Shown here one piece after another: positions 1 through 7,568 of a stretch of DNA of 64,000 bases. Under the pieces are notes generated by a model that was not told where the DNA came from, did no database searches, and saw only the letters and a list, made by a program, of their open reading frames with translations. The stretch comes from Oligoflexia bacterium. Its GTDB lineage: Bacteria > Bdellovibrionota > Bacteriovoracia > Bacteriovoracales > Bacteriovoracaceae. Where the stretch lies: contig JADFZW010000005.1 of the NCBI GenBank assembly GCA_015232355.1, positions 62,001 to 126,000 of the forward strand, given 5' to 3'. Position 1 is the stretch's first letter; every line of letters begins with the position of its first letter. Made by a program: the position numbers and the translations under genes.

Positions 1-177
1 ACTGGAATTCCTCTGCTGACAATTTGTTATGATGGAACATTATCTTCCAAGAATGAAGTATTGCTTCCCTATTTGCGCTTTTTAAAGAAGGATGGAGACT
101 TATCAAAAACAAAGGGAGGTGTTTCATTAAAAACGAAACACCTCCCTGATAATTTTGGTCCATCCATGAACCCTTAA
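1..177 (+). CDS. C-terminal fragment of an unidentified protein (5' end outside window)
   Basis: Frame 1 is open from the first base to a TAA at 175-177, giving 58 residues beginning TGIPLLTICYDGT; the other two plus frames stop within about 30 bases. The first half reads like ordinary coding sequence (PLLTICYDGTLSSKNE, then a basic LRFLKKDGD). The last 20 codons coincide with a strong hairpin and look like read-through into a terminator. The family is not recognised. A resemblance to the tail of CoA-activase-like proteins crossed my mind but is not supported. The short length and missing start make this tentative. Confidence 0.4.
   Translation, partial: TGIPLLTICYDGTLSSKNEVLLPYLRFLKKDGDLSKTKGGVSLKTKHLPDNFGPSMNP
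114..146 (-). terminator. Rho-independent terminator of the minus-strand lipoprotein gene
   Basis: A perfect 12-bp inverted repeat, GGGAGGTGTTTC (114-125) with GAAACACCTCCC (135-146), encloses a 9-nt loop. On the minus strand it is followed directly by TTTGTTTTT, a good U tract, and it lies about 77 nt past the stop of the lipoprotein gene. On the plus strand the following bases are not U-rich, so termination there would be weaker. Confidence 0.7.
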
Positions 178-222
178 ACTTTATTCCTAAATATTATTTA
201 TTCAACTCATTCTACTCTTTTA

Positions 223-1077
223 CTACTCTTCTACAAATCTTAATGTTTGCTTCTTACTCATCATCTTATCCATGATAGTTTGAACTTTCTTTTGTTTAGC
301 AGCTGATGGTAATCTATCTGCCATTTTCTTATCAACACCACTATAATAAGCTTTATTCCAGTTATTCATACTCTTAGCATTGAATTTATCAGGTGTAATT
401 ACCTCTCCATTAAGTATACGGTTTAATAAATCTGTAGAAACAACTGAACTTATATCAACAAAGAAAGCTAAACCACTTTGATAAGTTTGATTTTGAGCTG
501 TATAAAGTCCAGCAGTTCCTTTAACACCAAAAAGATCAAAACCTAAGAAGAAATTTACACCACCAACATATTGAGCAACTACATCAAACTGTTGAATTGA
601 GATAGCAAAACCCATCATAGTTAAATCATGATCTAAAGCTATATATATCTTCGATTTAATCTGATCAATTGCCAATTCAATAACTCTACCTTCAACTCCA
701 GCTATTGGTAAATCGTTACCATTAGGTAATGTAGCAAAGGCACCAGGAATTCTAGCACAATCACTTAAATTAACTTTAAACTCGATAGCATTATAGTTAC
801 CATTAAATGTTGGCTTAAAAGAAACCTCTCCATAAACTCTACTTGGATCATAAGGGTCTTTAATAGGAAAAGTAATTGCAGTAAATGACATTCCTCCAAG
901 ATTAAAAGTAGCTCCAACTCCAAGCCATACATCACCATCTTTTAATGTAGTTGTAAGTTTCACATCCTTAACAATCTTATTTTCAATAGGATTTGACTTA
1001 CATGAAACAAACATAACTAATGTTAAAGTTAATAGAGCGGAAATCGTCCATTGATGAATTTTTAATAGGGTTTTCAT
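223..1077 (-). CDS. Putative lipoprotein, unknown function
   Basis: 284 residues. The N-terminus is a lipoprotein-type signal: positive MKTLLKIHQW, hydrophobic core, then FVSC with the candidate lipidated Cys near residue 26, so the mature protein is probably membrane-anchored. The rest is rich in alternating hydrophobic residues and Gly/Phe (for example QYVGGVNFFLGFDLFGVKGTAGLY), suggesting a beta-rich fold. The tail is basic (KQKKVQTIMDKMMSKKQT). GAGG sits 4 nt before the ATG. It is a single gene with its own terminator and no operon partners. No family is recognised. The lipobox is imperfect, so an ordinary signal anchor cannot be excluded. Confidence 0.75.
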   Translation of the reverse strand: MKTLLKIHQWTISALLTLTLVMFVSCKSNPIENKIVKDVKLTTTLKDGDVWLGVGATFNLGGMSFTAITFPIKDPYDPSRVYGEVSFKPTFNGNYNAIEFKVNLSDCARIPGAFATLPNGNDLPIAGVEGRVIELAIDQIKSKIYIALDHDLTMMGFAISIQQFDVVAQYVGGVNFFLGFDLFGVKGTAGLYTAQNQTYQSGLAFFVDISSVVSTDLLNRILNGEVITPDKFNAKSMNNWNKAYYSGVDKKMADRLPSAAKQKKVQTIMDKMMSKKQTLRFVEE

Positions 1078-1540
1078 AGTTCCTCTTCAATAAGGAAACG
1101 TAGTTTCTTTCGAAGAAGCGTTTAGAATTGTATTCCGATTACGTCCTCCTCTCGCTTACGTACTACCACAATTCTAAAGCAATTTGAGATAACTAATGAC
1201 TAAATAACCATAATCAATAACCAATTCACATACACATCTTTTAATTGAGGCCCCAATTTTGACGTGTAAAAAATATTCTATCACAAAGCTTTTCAAGTGG
1301 AAGAAAAAAAATGTCAACTATTTTTATGAAGATTAACTTAGGAGATCTTTTTGAAAATATTATATATTTGCCAATAAAAATTCACTAGCAAACTTTCATT
1401 AATAATTTCAAATTGTTATTGAAATTAAATAGTGATCAATAATTTTTATCCAAAAACAAAAAATATTCTAGAAAATTATCGTTCCAAAAATGTAAATTTT
1501 GTAAACCAAAGATATTTTTTTAAACAAAATCAAGTTGAAT
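1078..1540. other. Intergenic region between lipoprotein gene and chemosensory operon
   Basis: 463 bp without a credible gene. Besides the 58-bp inverted repeat it is very AT-rich. It holds a second hairpin, TAATTTCAA (1403-1411) with TTGAAATTA (1419-1427), downstream of cheW but without a U tract, so it is only a weak terminator candidate. The promoter of the lipoprotein gene should lie here but no convincing boxes were found. Confidence 0.5.
1121..1178. repeat. 58-bp inverted-repeat element in an intergenic region
   Basis: A perfect 11-bp inverted repeat, TTTAGAATTGT (1121-1131) and ACAATTCTAAA (1168-1178), brackets a 36-nt centre noticeably richer in GC than its surroundings. The centre contains a second small pair of ACGT boxes. 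It lies in the leader of the lipoprotein gene, 44 bases or more from the start codon, so it could be a leader structure, an operator or a degenerate palindromic element. Confidence 0.5.
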
Positions 1541-2089
1541 TTATGCGATTTTCGCCAAATCTTCTTTATTAAATATTTTACTTATATTTAAAATGATCAC
1601 AAATTTTTCGCCAACTTTTCCAATTCCCTCTATGAATTGTGAATCAACATTTGATGATCTTGATGATCTTGACGATCTTGATGAAACTTGTGGAGTCTCT
1701 TCAATATTTTTTGCATCAATAGTTAAAACATCTTTAATGTTATCAACAATAATTCCTACATTCTTACCACTAGTTTCAACTATAATTATTACCGAAGTTT
1801 TATCATAAGTTATTTCATCCATTCCAAATTTAATTCTTGGATCCATCACAGGAATAATATTACCCCTTAAATTCAAAATACCTTTTACATACTTAGGTGC
1901 ATTTGGCAGATAAGTTAGATGTCGAAATCCAGTAATCTCTTGCACTGATTTTATATTAATTCCATATTCTTCTGTAGCTATATTAAAAGTAACAAATTGA
2001 TTTCCACCAGAAGATGATGAGTGCAATAAATTCATTAAAGCTTCTTTGATGTCAGCTTTATTTTCTGTTTGCTTGTTTTCCATTGCCAT
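1541..2089 (-). CDS. cheW: Chemotaxis coupling protein CheW
   Basis: 182 residues, the normal size for CheW, with one CheW-like domain (about residues 32-175). Motifs include FVTFNIATEEYGI, VQEITGF, LPNAPKYVKGILNLRG and IIPVMDPR. CheW bridges chemoreceptors to the CheA kinase in the cytoplasmic array. AGGAG lies 8 nt before the ATG. It is the last gene of a minus-strand operon, 20 bp after cheA. An insertion encoding SSRSSRSSR in the loop before the last strands is made by three 9-bp tandem repeats (about 1653-1679). Identification is secure; the repeat is the only oddity. Confidence 0.95.
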   Translation of the reverse strand: MAMENKQTENKADIKEALMNLLHSSSSGGNQFVTFNIATEEYGINIKSVQEITGFRHLTYLPNAPKYVKGILNLRGNIIPVMDPRIKFGMDEITYDKTSVIIIVETSGKNVGIIVDNIKDVLTIDAKNIEETPQVSSRSSRSSRSSNVDSQFIEGIGKVGEKFVIILNISKIFNKEDLAKIA

Positions 2090-2109
2090 TTTTTTATCTC
2101 CTACATTCC

Positions 2110-4383
2110 CTATATCCTAACAAATAATTCTTTTTCCCTAAACATACTAACAACTTCAGTTGGATCGATTATTATACCCACATCGCCATTGCCTAAGATA
2201 GTAGTGCCAGATACACCATTAACTTTTTCATAGTTTTGTTCTAAGCTTTTAAGTACCACCTGTTGCTGACCAATTATATCATCAACTAACAAAGAATATT
2301 TTTTACCATTCACCAATACATTTAATATTTTTGCCTCTAATGGGTCCGTTATCGCACCCTCAATATCTAGTAAATGATGTATCCTAATGAGCGAACAGAC
2401 TTTTCCACTAACATTAACAAATTCTCCTCTCTCTTCTAAAGTATTAATTTGTTCTTTCTTTGGTTTAAAAATCTCATCAACTGATATCAAAGGTAATGCT
2501 AAAATTTGTTTACCTACTCTAAAGAGTAATCCTTCAATAATTGCTAAAGTTAAAGGAAGTCGAATTACAAATCTAGTTCCCTTATTTTTTTGGGTAAATA
2601 TCTTAATTTCCCCATGCAAATCAGTAATCGCTTTCTTTACAATATCCATACCTACACCACGACCAGAGATATCTGTAATTTCTTTGGCAGTCGAAAATCC
2701 AGGCATAAAGATTAATTCATAAAGAGAATCATCATCGATATGTTCATCCTTTTTAATCAATCCTAATTCAATAGCTTTTTTATAAATAGCATCCTTATCC
2801 ATTCCCTTACCATCATCAGAGACTTCAATGAAAATATTTCCTTCTAAATGATATGCTTTTAAATGCACCATTGCTTCTCTATTTTTTCCATTTTCTTCTC
2901 TAACACTTGGTTTTTCTATTCCATGATCAGCACAGTTTCTTACTAAATGTTTAAGTGGATTATTTATTTTTTCAACAATATTTTTATCTAACTCTGTCTC
3001 TTGTCCGGTAATTACTAAACGAATATTTTTTTCCTGTTTCATGGAGATATCACGTACAATTCTATAAAATTGCGAAAATATAGTATCAATAGGAACCATT
3101 CGCGCATTCATCACTCGATCTTGTAAATTACTAGTGATTCTGGCCGATTCTTCGCATTTTGAGAGAAGTGCTCGCCTTAAATCTTTACTGTCCACTTTTT
3201 GGATCAGATTTTTTAATTGTGAACTTGTAATTACCAACTCTCCAATTAAATTCACCAATTCATCTAATTTGGTTATATCAACTCTTATGGTAGTGGAAGC
3301 ATGTTTTTTAGATGCCATTTGATCATCCACTGCCTTTTCTACTTCCTCTTTAACCGCAACATTTTCTTTAACTAACATCTCTCCTAAACGCTCTTGCTTT
3401 TTTGCAACTATTTCAACATCCTCTGCATTGATATTTCCTCTCTCAATTAAAATATCACCTAAACGTTTATCCGCTAGTAATTTTTCAACTCCAGTATCAT
3501 TATACCTAGACGATACATCATTAATTTTTATTTCACTCTTATCTTCAATAAACAAAAAGATATTTTGAATATCTGTTAAAGGACGATTCGATTTTAAAAT
3601 AATTTCCCAAGATAAATACAATTCATCAAAAATAAATTTTTCCAAAGAAGGTACTGCTTCTATATTACATGAAACATTAACTAATTCTCCGAACTCACTC
3701 ATTTCATTAAAATACATCAATGGGTCAGTTCCTGATTTAAGTAAATCAGAAGTAAGAATCATTATAATTTGCCAATGTTTTGGCCCCTTATTGTTATTGT
3801 TATCTGTAGTACTTTTTTTAAGCTCTTCTGTATCCTGTACTTTTAAAGGCGGCATTTCTGTCGACGGCATTTCTGTCGACGGCATTTCCGAAGATGGTAT
3901 TTCTGTTGGCGTTGGCACTATCGACAGTAATGTTCTAGAGTCAGAAGTTCCTGTTCCTGTTCCTGTTCCTGTTTCCTTAGGAATATTTTTCATTAAATCA
4001 GCAACCTTAATATACTCTTCATCATCAATATCGCTATCTGTACCTGTTACAAAATTAATTCCATCCTTTACCAGATAAGAAGTATCAAATAAAATAGTTA
4101 CTACTTCTTGTGATATTGCTATTCTTCTTTTTCTAATATCAACAAGAAATGATTCTAGACTGTGTAAAAATTGTGATAATTTTATAAATCCAACAGAACC
4201 AGTACTCGCCTTAAGAGAATGAACTATGTTAAATATTTCATCAATAACTGTAGCAATTTTGTTTTGATCTGATTCTCTATCTAGAATAATTAAATGTTGG
4301 TCTAGATTATTTATTAAATCCTGTGCTTCTTCAAAAAAAATTCTTTTCAGTCGTTCTTGAAAATCACTTGCACTTTTTGTCAT
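2110..4383 (-). CDS. cheA: Chemotaxis histidine kinase CheA
   Basis: 757 residues. An N-terminal HPt domain has the phospho-accepting His in FNIVHSLKAS (about H55). A low-complexity linker follows, made of a Gly-Thr repeat and a PSTEM repeat. Next is a P2-like segment (about 195-290), then a small unusual segment with two copies of an LGD/EMLVKEN-like motif (about 305-360). P3 dimerisation helices (DITKLDELVNLIGELV) come next, then the P4 ATPase with N box HLVRNCADHGIE, G1 DDGKGMD and G2 GRGVGMD, and a C-terminal CheW-like P5. It would phosphorylate the CheY-like receivers in response to the MCP. AGGA lies 11 nt before the ATG. The gene lies between mcp (13 bp) and cheW (20 bp). No cheR or cheB is present nearby. 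Confidence 0.96.
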   Translation of the reverse strand: MTKSASDFQERLKRIFFEEAQDLINNLDQHLIILDRESDQNKIATVIDEIFNIVHSLKASTGSVGFIKLSQFLHSLESFLVDIRKRRIAISQEVVTILFDTSYLVKDGINFVTGTDSDIDDEEYIKVADLMKNIPKETGTGTGTGTSDSRTLLSIVPTPTEIPSSEMPSTEMPSTEMPPLKVQDTEELKKSTTDNNNNKGPKHWQIIMILTSDLLKSGTDPLMYFNEMSEFGELVNVSCNIEAVPSLEKFIFDELYLSWEIILKSNRPLTDIQNIFLFIEDKSEIKINDVSSRYNDTGVEKLLADKRLGDILIERGNINAEDVEIVAKKQERLGEMLVKENVAVKEEVEKAVDDQMASKKHASTTIRVDITKLDELVNLIGELVITSSQLKNLIQKVDSKDLRRALLSKCEESARITSNLQDRVMNARMVPIDTIFSQFYRIVRDISMKQEKNIRLVITGQETELDKNIVEKINNPLKHLVRNCADHGIEKPSVREENGKNREAMVHLKAYHLEGNIFIEVSDDGKGMDKDAIYKKAIELGLIKKDEHIDDDSLYELIFMPGFSTAKEITDISGRGVGMDIVKKAITDLHGEIKIFTQKNKGTRFVIRLPLTLAIIEGLLFRVGKQILALPLISVDEIFKPKKEQINTLEERGEFVNVSGKVCSLIRIHHLLDIEGAITDPLEAKILNVLVNGKKYSLLVDDIIGQQQVVLKSLEQNYEKVNGVSGTTILGNGDVGIIIDPTEVVSMFREKELFVRI
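3947..3976. repeat. (GTTCCT)n hexanucleotide tandem repeat inside cheA
   Basis: Four exact copies of GTTCCT plus a degenerate fifth encode a Gly-Thr run in the linker after the HPt domain. Immediately beside it (about 3851-3900), 15-bp repeats encode PSTEM units. Both unit lengths keep the reading frame, so copy-number change would only lengthen the linker. Confidence 0.85.
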
Positions 4384-4396
4384 AATTTTTCGTATC

Positions 4397-5821
4397 CTAT
4401 ATAGAAAAATTTCTATTCAGAACATCACTCATCTTTCCTGCTTCATCTTCTAAATTATCTCCATATTTGCTTATTACATCAACTAACGAGACATAATGTT
4501 GAGTTACTCCATCTAAATTTGCTATACTTCCATTTATTTGTTCAATTGCTTTATGTTGTTCTTTGGTCGCAGAAGAGATTTCCCCCATTATATTTGCCAC
4601 TTGTTGTACACTAGTAGTAACCTCATTTAATTTCATCGCACTTTCTTCAACAATCTTAACTCCAACATCAACTTTACTTAAACTATCTTCAATCAAACTC
4701 TTAATTTCTTGAACTGCCTCTGAAGATCTTTGAGATAAATCTCTTACCTCTATCGCTACCACTGCAAATCCTTTTCCTTGATCCCCAGCTTTTGCTGATT
4801 CTATTGCTGCATTAATCGCTAAAATATTCGTTTGAAAAGCAATATCATTAACTAAATTAACAATATCTGATATTTTATTACTACTAATTAAAATACTTTC
4901 CATTGCCTTTTTAGCATCCTCTGATAACTTACTTCCCTCATGAGCATCTTTAGATGCTTGATTTGATATCGAAGAAGCTTTTTGTGAATTATCAGCAGTT
5001 TGTTTAACTGTGGCCGTTATCTCTTCAACGGTTGAAGCGGTATCTTGTAAAGCTGATGATTGCTCTTGAGTTTTCCCTGATAGTTTTTTATTATTATCGG
5101 ATAATTCTTTTAATGATTTTAATAAATTATCTGAAGAGGTAGACATTTCTCTAATAAATATTTTCAACATCACTTTAATTAAACTAATTAGTAATACACT
5201 TGCAATAAAAATTATCACAAACATGGTCAACACGTTATATTTAGCATTTTCCAATGATGCTAATATTAAACTGTTTTTTGTTTTAATATTCATTTCTTTA
5301 ATCTCATAAAGTTCACTAACTATCTTTTCAAATTTAACAACAGTTTCATTCGAAGCACTGATTATCCAAGGTGCAACTTTAATAGAAATGTTCTTTTCAA
5401 CATCAATATTTTTATCTTTGGCATATTCTAATACTCTTCTATTAAAATCTACTCTGGCCTTCCATACTTCTTCAATCTTATGAACTATTTCAATTTCGTT
5501 AGCACTCTTTTGAAATCTCTTCAACTCAGAAATTGCCTTTTCAATTAAGGATATATTTTTAATCATTGTATCTTGATCGCCAGAATCAAGATTTAAGTTT
5601 AAGGTTGCATATTTCCATTCAATCACTTGTATCTTTAATTCTCGTGCAATAATTTCATGTAATAAATTTTGAGACATGCTTTCATTTTTATTCACCAATT
5701 CTATATCACTATATAGACCGGAAAATTTACTGTATGTATAGATACCTGGGATTATCAATAAAACTATAAAAAATGTAATGATAGTAAAAACCTTTTTATC
5801 AGATTTAAAATTAGCAAACAT
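4397..5821 (-). CDS. Methyl-accepting chemotaxis protein, four-helix-bundle sensor type
   Basis: 474 residues. TM helix 1 is at about 11-32 and TM helix 2 at about 192-217, bracketing a helical periplasmic domain like the 4HB_MCP family. The cytoplasmic coiled coil has the conserved hairpin tip ([21 protein letters not shown], flanked by [18 protein letters not shown]). It senses an unknown ligand and controls the CheA encoded next to it. It lies 13 bp after a cheY-like gene and 13 bp before cheA. There is no recognisable C-terminal CheR-tether pentapeptide (it ends NRNFSI). Family assignment is secure; the ligand is unknown. Confidence 0.94.
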   Translation of the reverse strand: MFANFKSDKKVFTIITFFIVLLIIPGIYTYSKFSGLYSDIELVNKNESMSQNLLHEIIARELKIQVIEWKYATLNLNLDSGDQDTMIKNISLIEKAISELKRFQKSANEIEIVHKIEEVWKARVDFNRRVLEYAKDKNIDVEKNISIKVAPWIISASNETVVKFEKIVSELYEIKEMNIKTKNSLILASLENAKYNVLTMFVIIFIASVLLISLIKVMLKIFIREMSTSSDNLLKSLKELSDNNKKLSGKTQEQSSALQDTASTVEEITATVKQTADNSQKASSISNQASKDAHEGSKLSEDAKKAMESILISSNKISDIVNLVNDIAFQTNILAINAAIESAKAGDQGKGFAVVAIEVRDLSQRSSEAVQEIKSLIEDSLSKVDVGVKIVEESAMKLNEVTTSVQQVANIMGEISSATKEQHKAIEQINGSIANLDGVTQHYVSLVDVISKYGDNLEDEAGKMSDVLNRNFSI

Positions 5822-5834
5822 TTAAGTACCCATC

Positions 5835-6218
5835 CTATATCTTCAAAAATTTCTTTATAACAACTACTATCTCTTCTGGAGACAATGGCTTATTAATCCA
5901 ACCAGCAGCACCTAAGCTTCTGCATTTGTTTTTAGTTTCGTTATCCTTTTCAGTAGTTAAAATCAAAACAGGTATATATTTAGTAACAACATTTTCCTTC
6001 AACTTAGCTATTAACTCTACTCCATTCATGTTTGGCATATTAATGTCTGTAATTATAATGTCAGGTATCTTCTGTTTATTAATAGTAGACATTATTTTTT
6101 CCAAACCATCCTTACCATCATTTCCGATAATTACATCCATTCCCAATTTATTTGCAGCCTCTTTAAAAATTTCTCTATTAACATTAGAATCATCTACTCC
6201 AATCATTATTTTTTTCAT
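5835..6218 (-). CDS. CheY-like single-domain response regulator
   Basis: 127 residues, exactly one receiver domain. The acidic pocket is D9/D10, the phospho-acceptor D58 sits in IITDINMPNMNG, the switch Thr is in LILTTE (about 88-89), and the conserved Lys is K110 in WINKPLSP. There is no output domain, so it acts by protein binding: as motor regulator, as phosphate sink, or as a relay partner of the upstream HPt protein. Its ATG overlaps the stop of the HPt-STAS gene as ATGA, indicating translational coupling. Position 4 is Ile and the third strand is typical, so nothing is missing. Confidence 0.95.
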   Translation of the reverse strand: MKKIMIGVDDSNVNREIFKEAANKLGMDVIIGNDGKDGLEKIMSTINKQKIPDIIITDINMPNMNGVELIAKLKENVVTKYIPVLILTTEKDNETKNKCRSLGAAGWINKPLSPEEIVVVIKKFLKI

Positions 6219-7051
6219 ACAATAAACCTCGTAACACCCAATAATTTAAAAGTGTCTAATACTTTTTTATTTTCACATTTTATTTTTACAAGCATGTTAT
6301 TTGTTTTCAGTAAAGATAACAAATACTGAATCCCCGCTGTATCAATTTGATTGCTTTTCACATCGATTGAATAATTTTTACCCTCTTCAAATTTATATTT
6401 TTGAATATAATTTGCCAGATTAGAAATTATTAAATCATCACAAAATTCCACTTCATCAACAGTTACCGATATAGCAACTTTTGGAGAGGGTGTGGTTGAA
6501 CAAACTACCTCTGTTTGAGCTATCTGTACATCTTGTTCCAATTGCTGTTTAAAAACTTGATCATTTAGTTCTTGTACTACTTTTTCATCATTTAAATTTA
6601 AATTTATATTGCTACTAGCATTTAGTTTTTGTCCTGTTGATAATATCAACTTTTCGATACGACCTATTTCACCTTTTAACTCAGGAATATAAGATATATC
6701 CAAACGAAGTTCTGCAACCCAACTTACCAATAAAGAATGACCATCTAAAAACAACTCAATAATTTCGATGCTCAACTTCAGTTTTCGCTCTCTCAATAAA
6801 TTAATCACATCTTCTAATAAATGAACAAAATGTGCAAAACTATCTAGCCCAAACATTTTAGCAGAGCCCTTAATATTATGAGCTATTCGAAATATTTCAT
6901 TATAATCTTCTTTATTTAAATTTTTTTCTAAAGCTAAGCACTCTTTTTCCCACTTCTGTAACAAATCACTGGTCTCTTCAAGAAAACTATTAATCACCTC
7001 GCTATTATCAATCAAACCCATCACCCCCTTACTATTCAATTTTAAAAGCAT
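6215..7051 (-). CDS. HPt domain fused to a C-terminal STAS-like domain
   Basis: 278 residues and first gene of the chemosensory operon. The N-terminal HPt domain (about 15-125) carries FRIAHNIKGSAKMFG with the phospho-accepting His near H58. A polar linker (about 140-185) leads to a STAS-like domain (about 188-278) with VTVDEVEFCDD and a closing CENKKVLDTFKLLGV. A STAS partner suggests a phosphorelay or scaffold role beyond ordinary chemotaxis. The ATG used here has no clear Shine-Dalgarno. An internal ATG at 7021 (MGLIDNSEV) has a G-rich run 2 nt upstream, so the start is uncertain. The STAS call rests on overall pattern and is moderately sure. Confidence 0.8.
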   Translation of the reverse strand: MLLKLNSKGVMGLIDNSEVINSFLEETSDLLQKWEKECLALEKNLNKEDYNEIFRIAHNIKGSAKMFGLDSFAHFVHLLEDVINLLRERKLKLSIEIIELFLDGHSLLVSWVAELRLDISYIPELKGEIGRIEKLILSTGQKLNASSNINLNLNDEKVVQELNDQVFKQQLEQDVQIAQTEVVCSTTPSPKVAISVTVDEVEFCDDLIISNLANYIQKYKFEEGKNYSIDVKSNQIDTAGIQYLLSLLKTNNMLVKIKCENKKVLDTFKLLGVTRFIV

Positions 7052-7568
7052 GATCTCAAAAAAAATTTTACCATAATATTTAGTTCAATTAGTACTTATT
7101 TATAAATAGGTCCCCTTTGCCTATCATTCTGAAAAGTTATAGATTATCCTTAATAAACCATCCAAGACTGTTAATGAACTTGCTATGAAGATTTTTCATA
7201 AAGGATTGTTAAAGGATTGTTAAAGGATTGTTATAACCAAGTTTTTGAGTCATATTATTTTTTTTATTTAGAATATTTTTTAAAAAAATTAATTTCAAAA
7301 CATTTTTAAATATTTAAAAAAAACAATATTTTTTATTTTAAATTAAAATAAATTCAATCAACTACGTTATCCATATAGTTATTAAATGAACTAAATAAAA
7401 TATGCTTATAATTTAATTTAATTTTTATTTTTGAGATTTCTATAATTGGCCTTAATATAAGTAAAAAATACCCGAATAGTATCTAATATTAATCGGTTAT
7501 TTTATAACCACATCTTATATAATATTATTACAATTAAGTATTGTAATATAATAGTTGGGGTAAAATAC
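7052..7568. other. Long AT-rich intergenic region between divergent genes
   Basis: 517 bp with no gene. It must contain the divergent promoters of the chemosensory operon and of the exported Asn-rich protein. Apart from one 11-bp tandem repeat it is nearly pure A/T after 7250. No confident promoter or RNA was found. Confidence 0.5.
7201..7233. repeat. 11-bp tandem repeat, three exact copies
   Basis: AAGGATTGTTA is repeated three times without interruption. The 11-bp period is close to one helical turn, so the copies face the same side of the DNA. It could be an array of protein-binding sites or a product of replication slippage. The unit is not a multiple of three, unlike the repeats inside genes in this window. 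Confidence 0.8.

Noticed and set aside
1593..1808. Plus-strand frame with DDLDDLDDLD opposite cheW
   Set aside because: Antisense shadow produced by the 9-bp repeat within cheW.
7547..7552. TATAAT box before the Asn-rich exported protein
   Set aside because: Only 16 bp before the start codon, so transcription would begin inside the ribosome site; no -35 partner.
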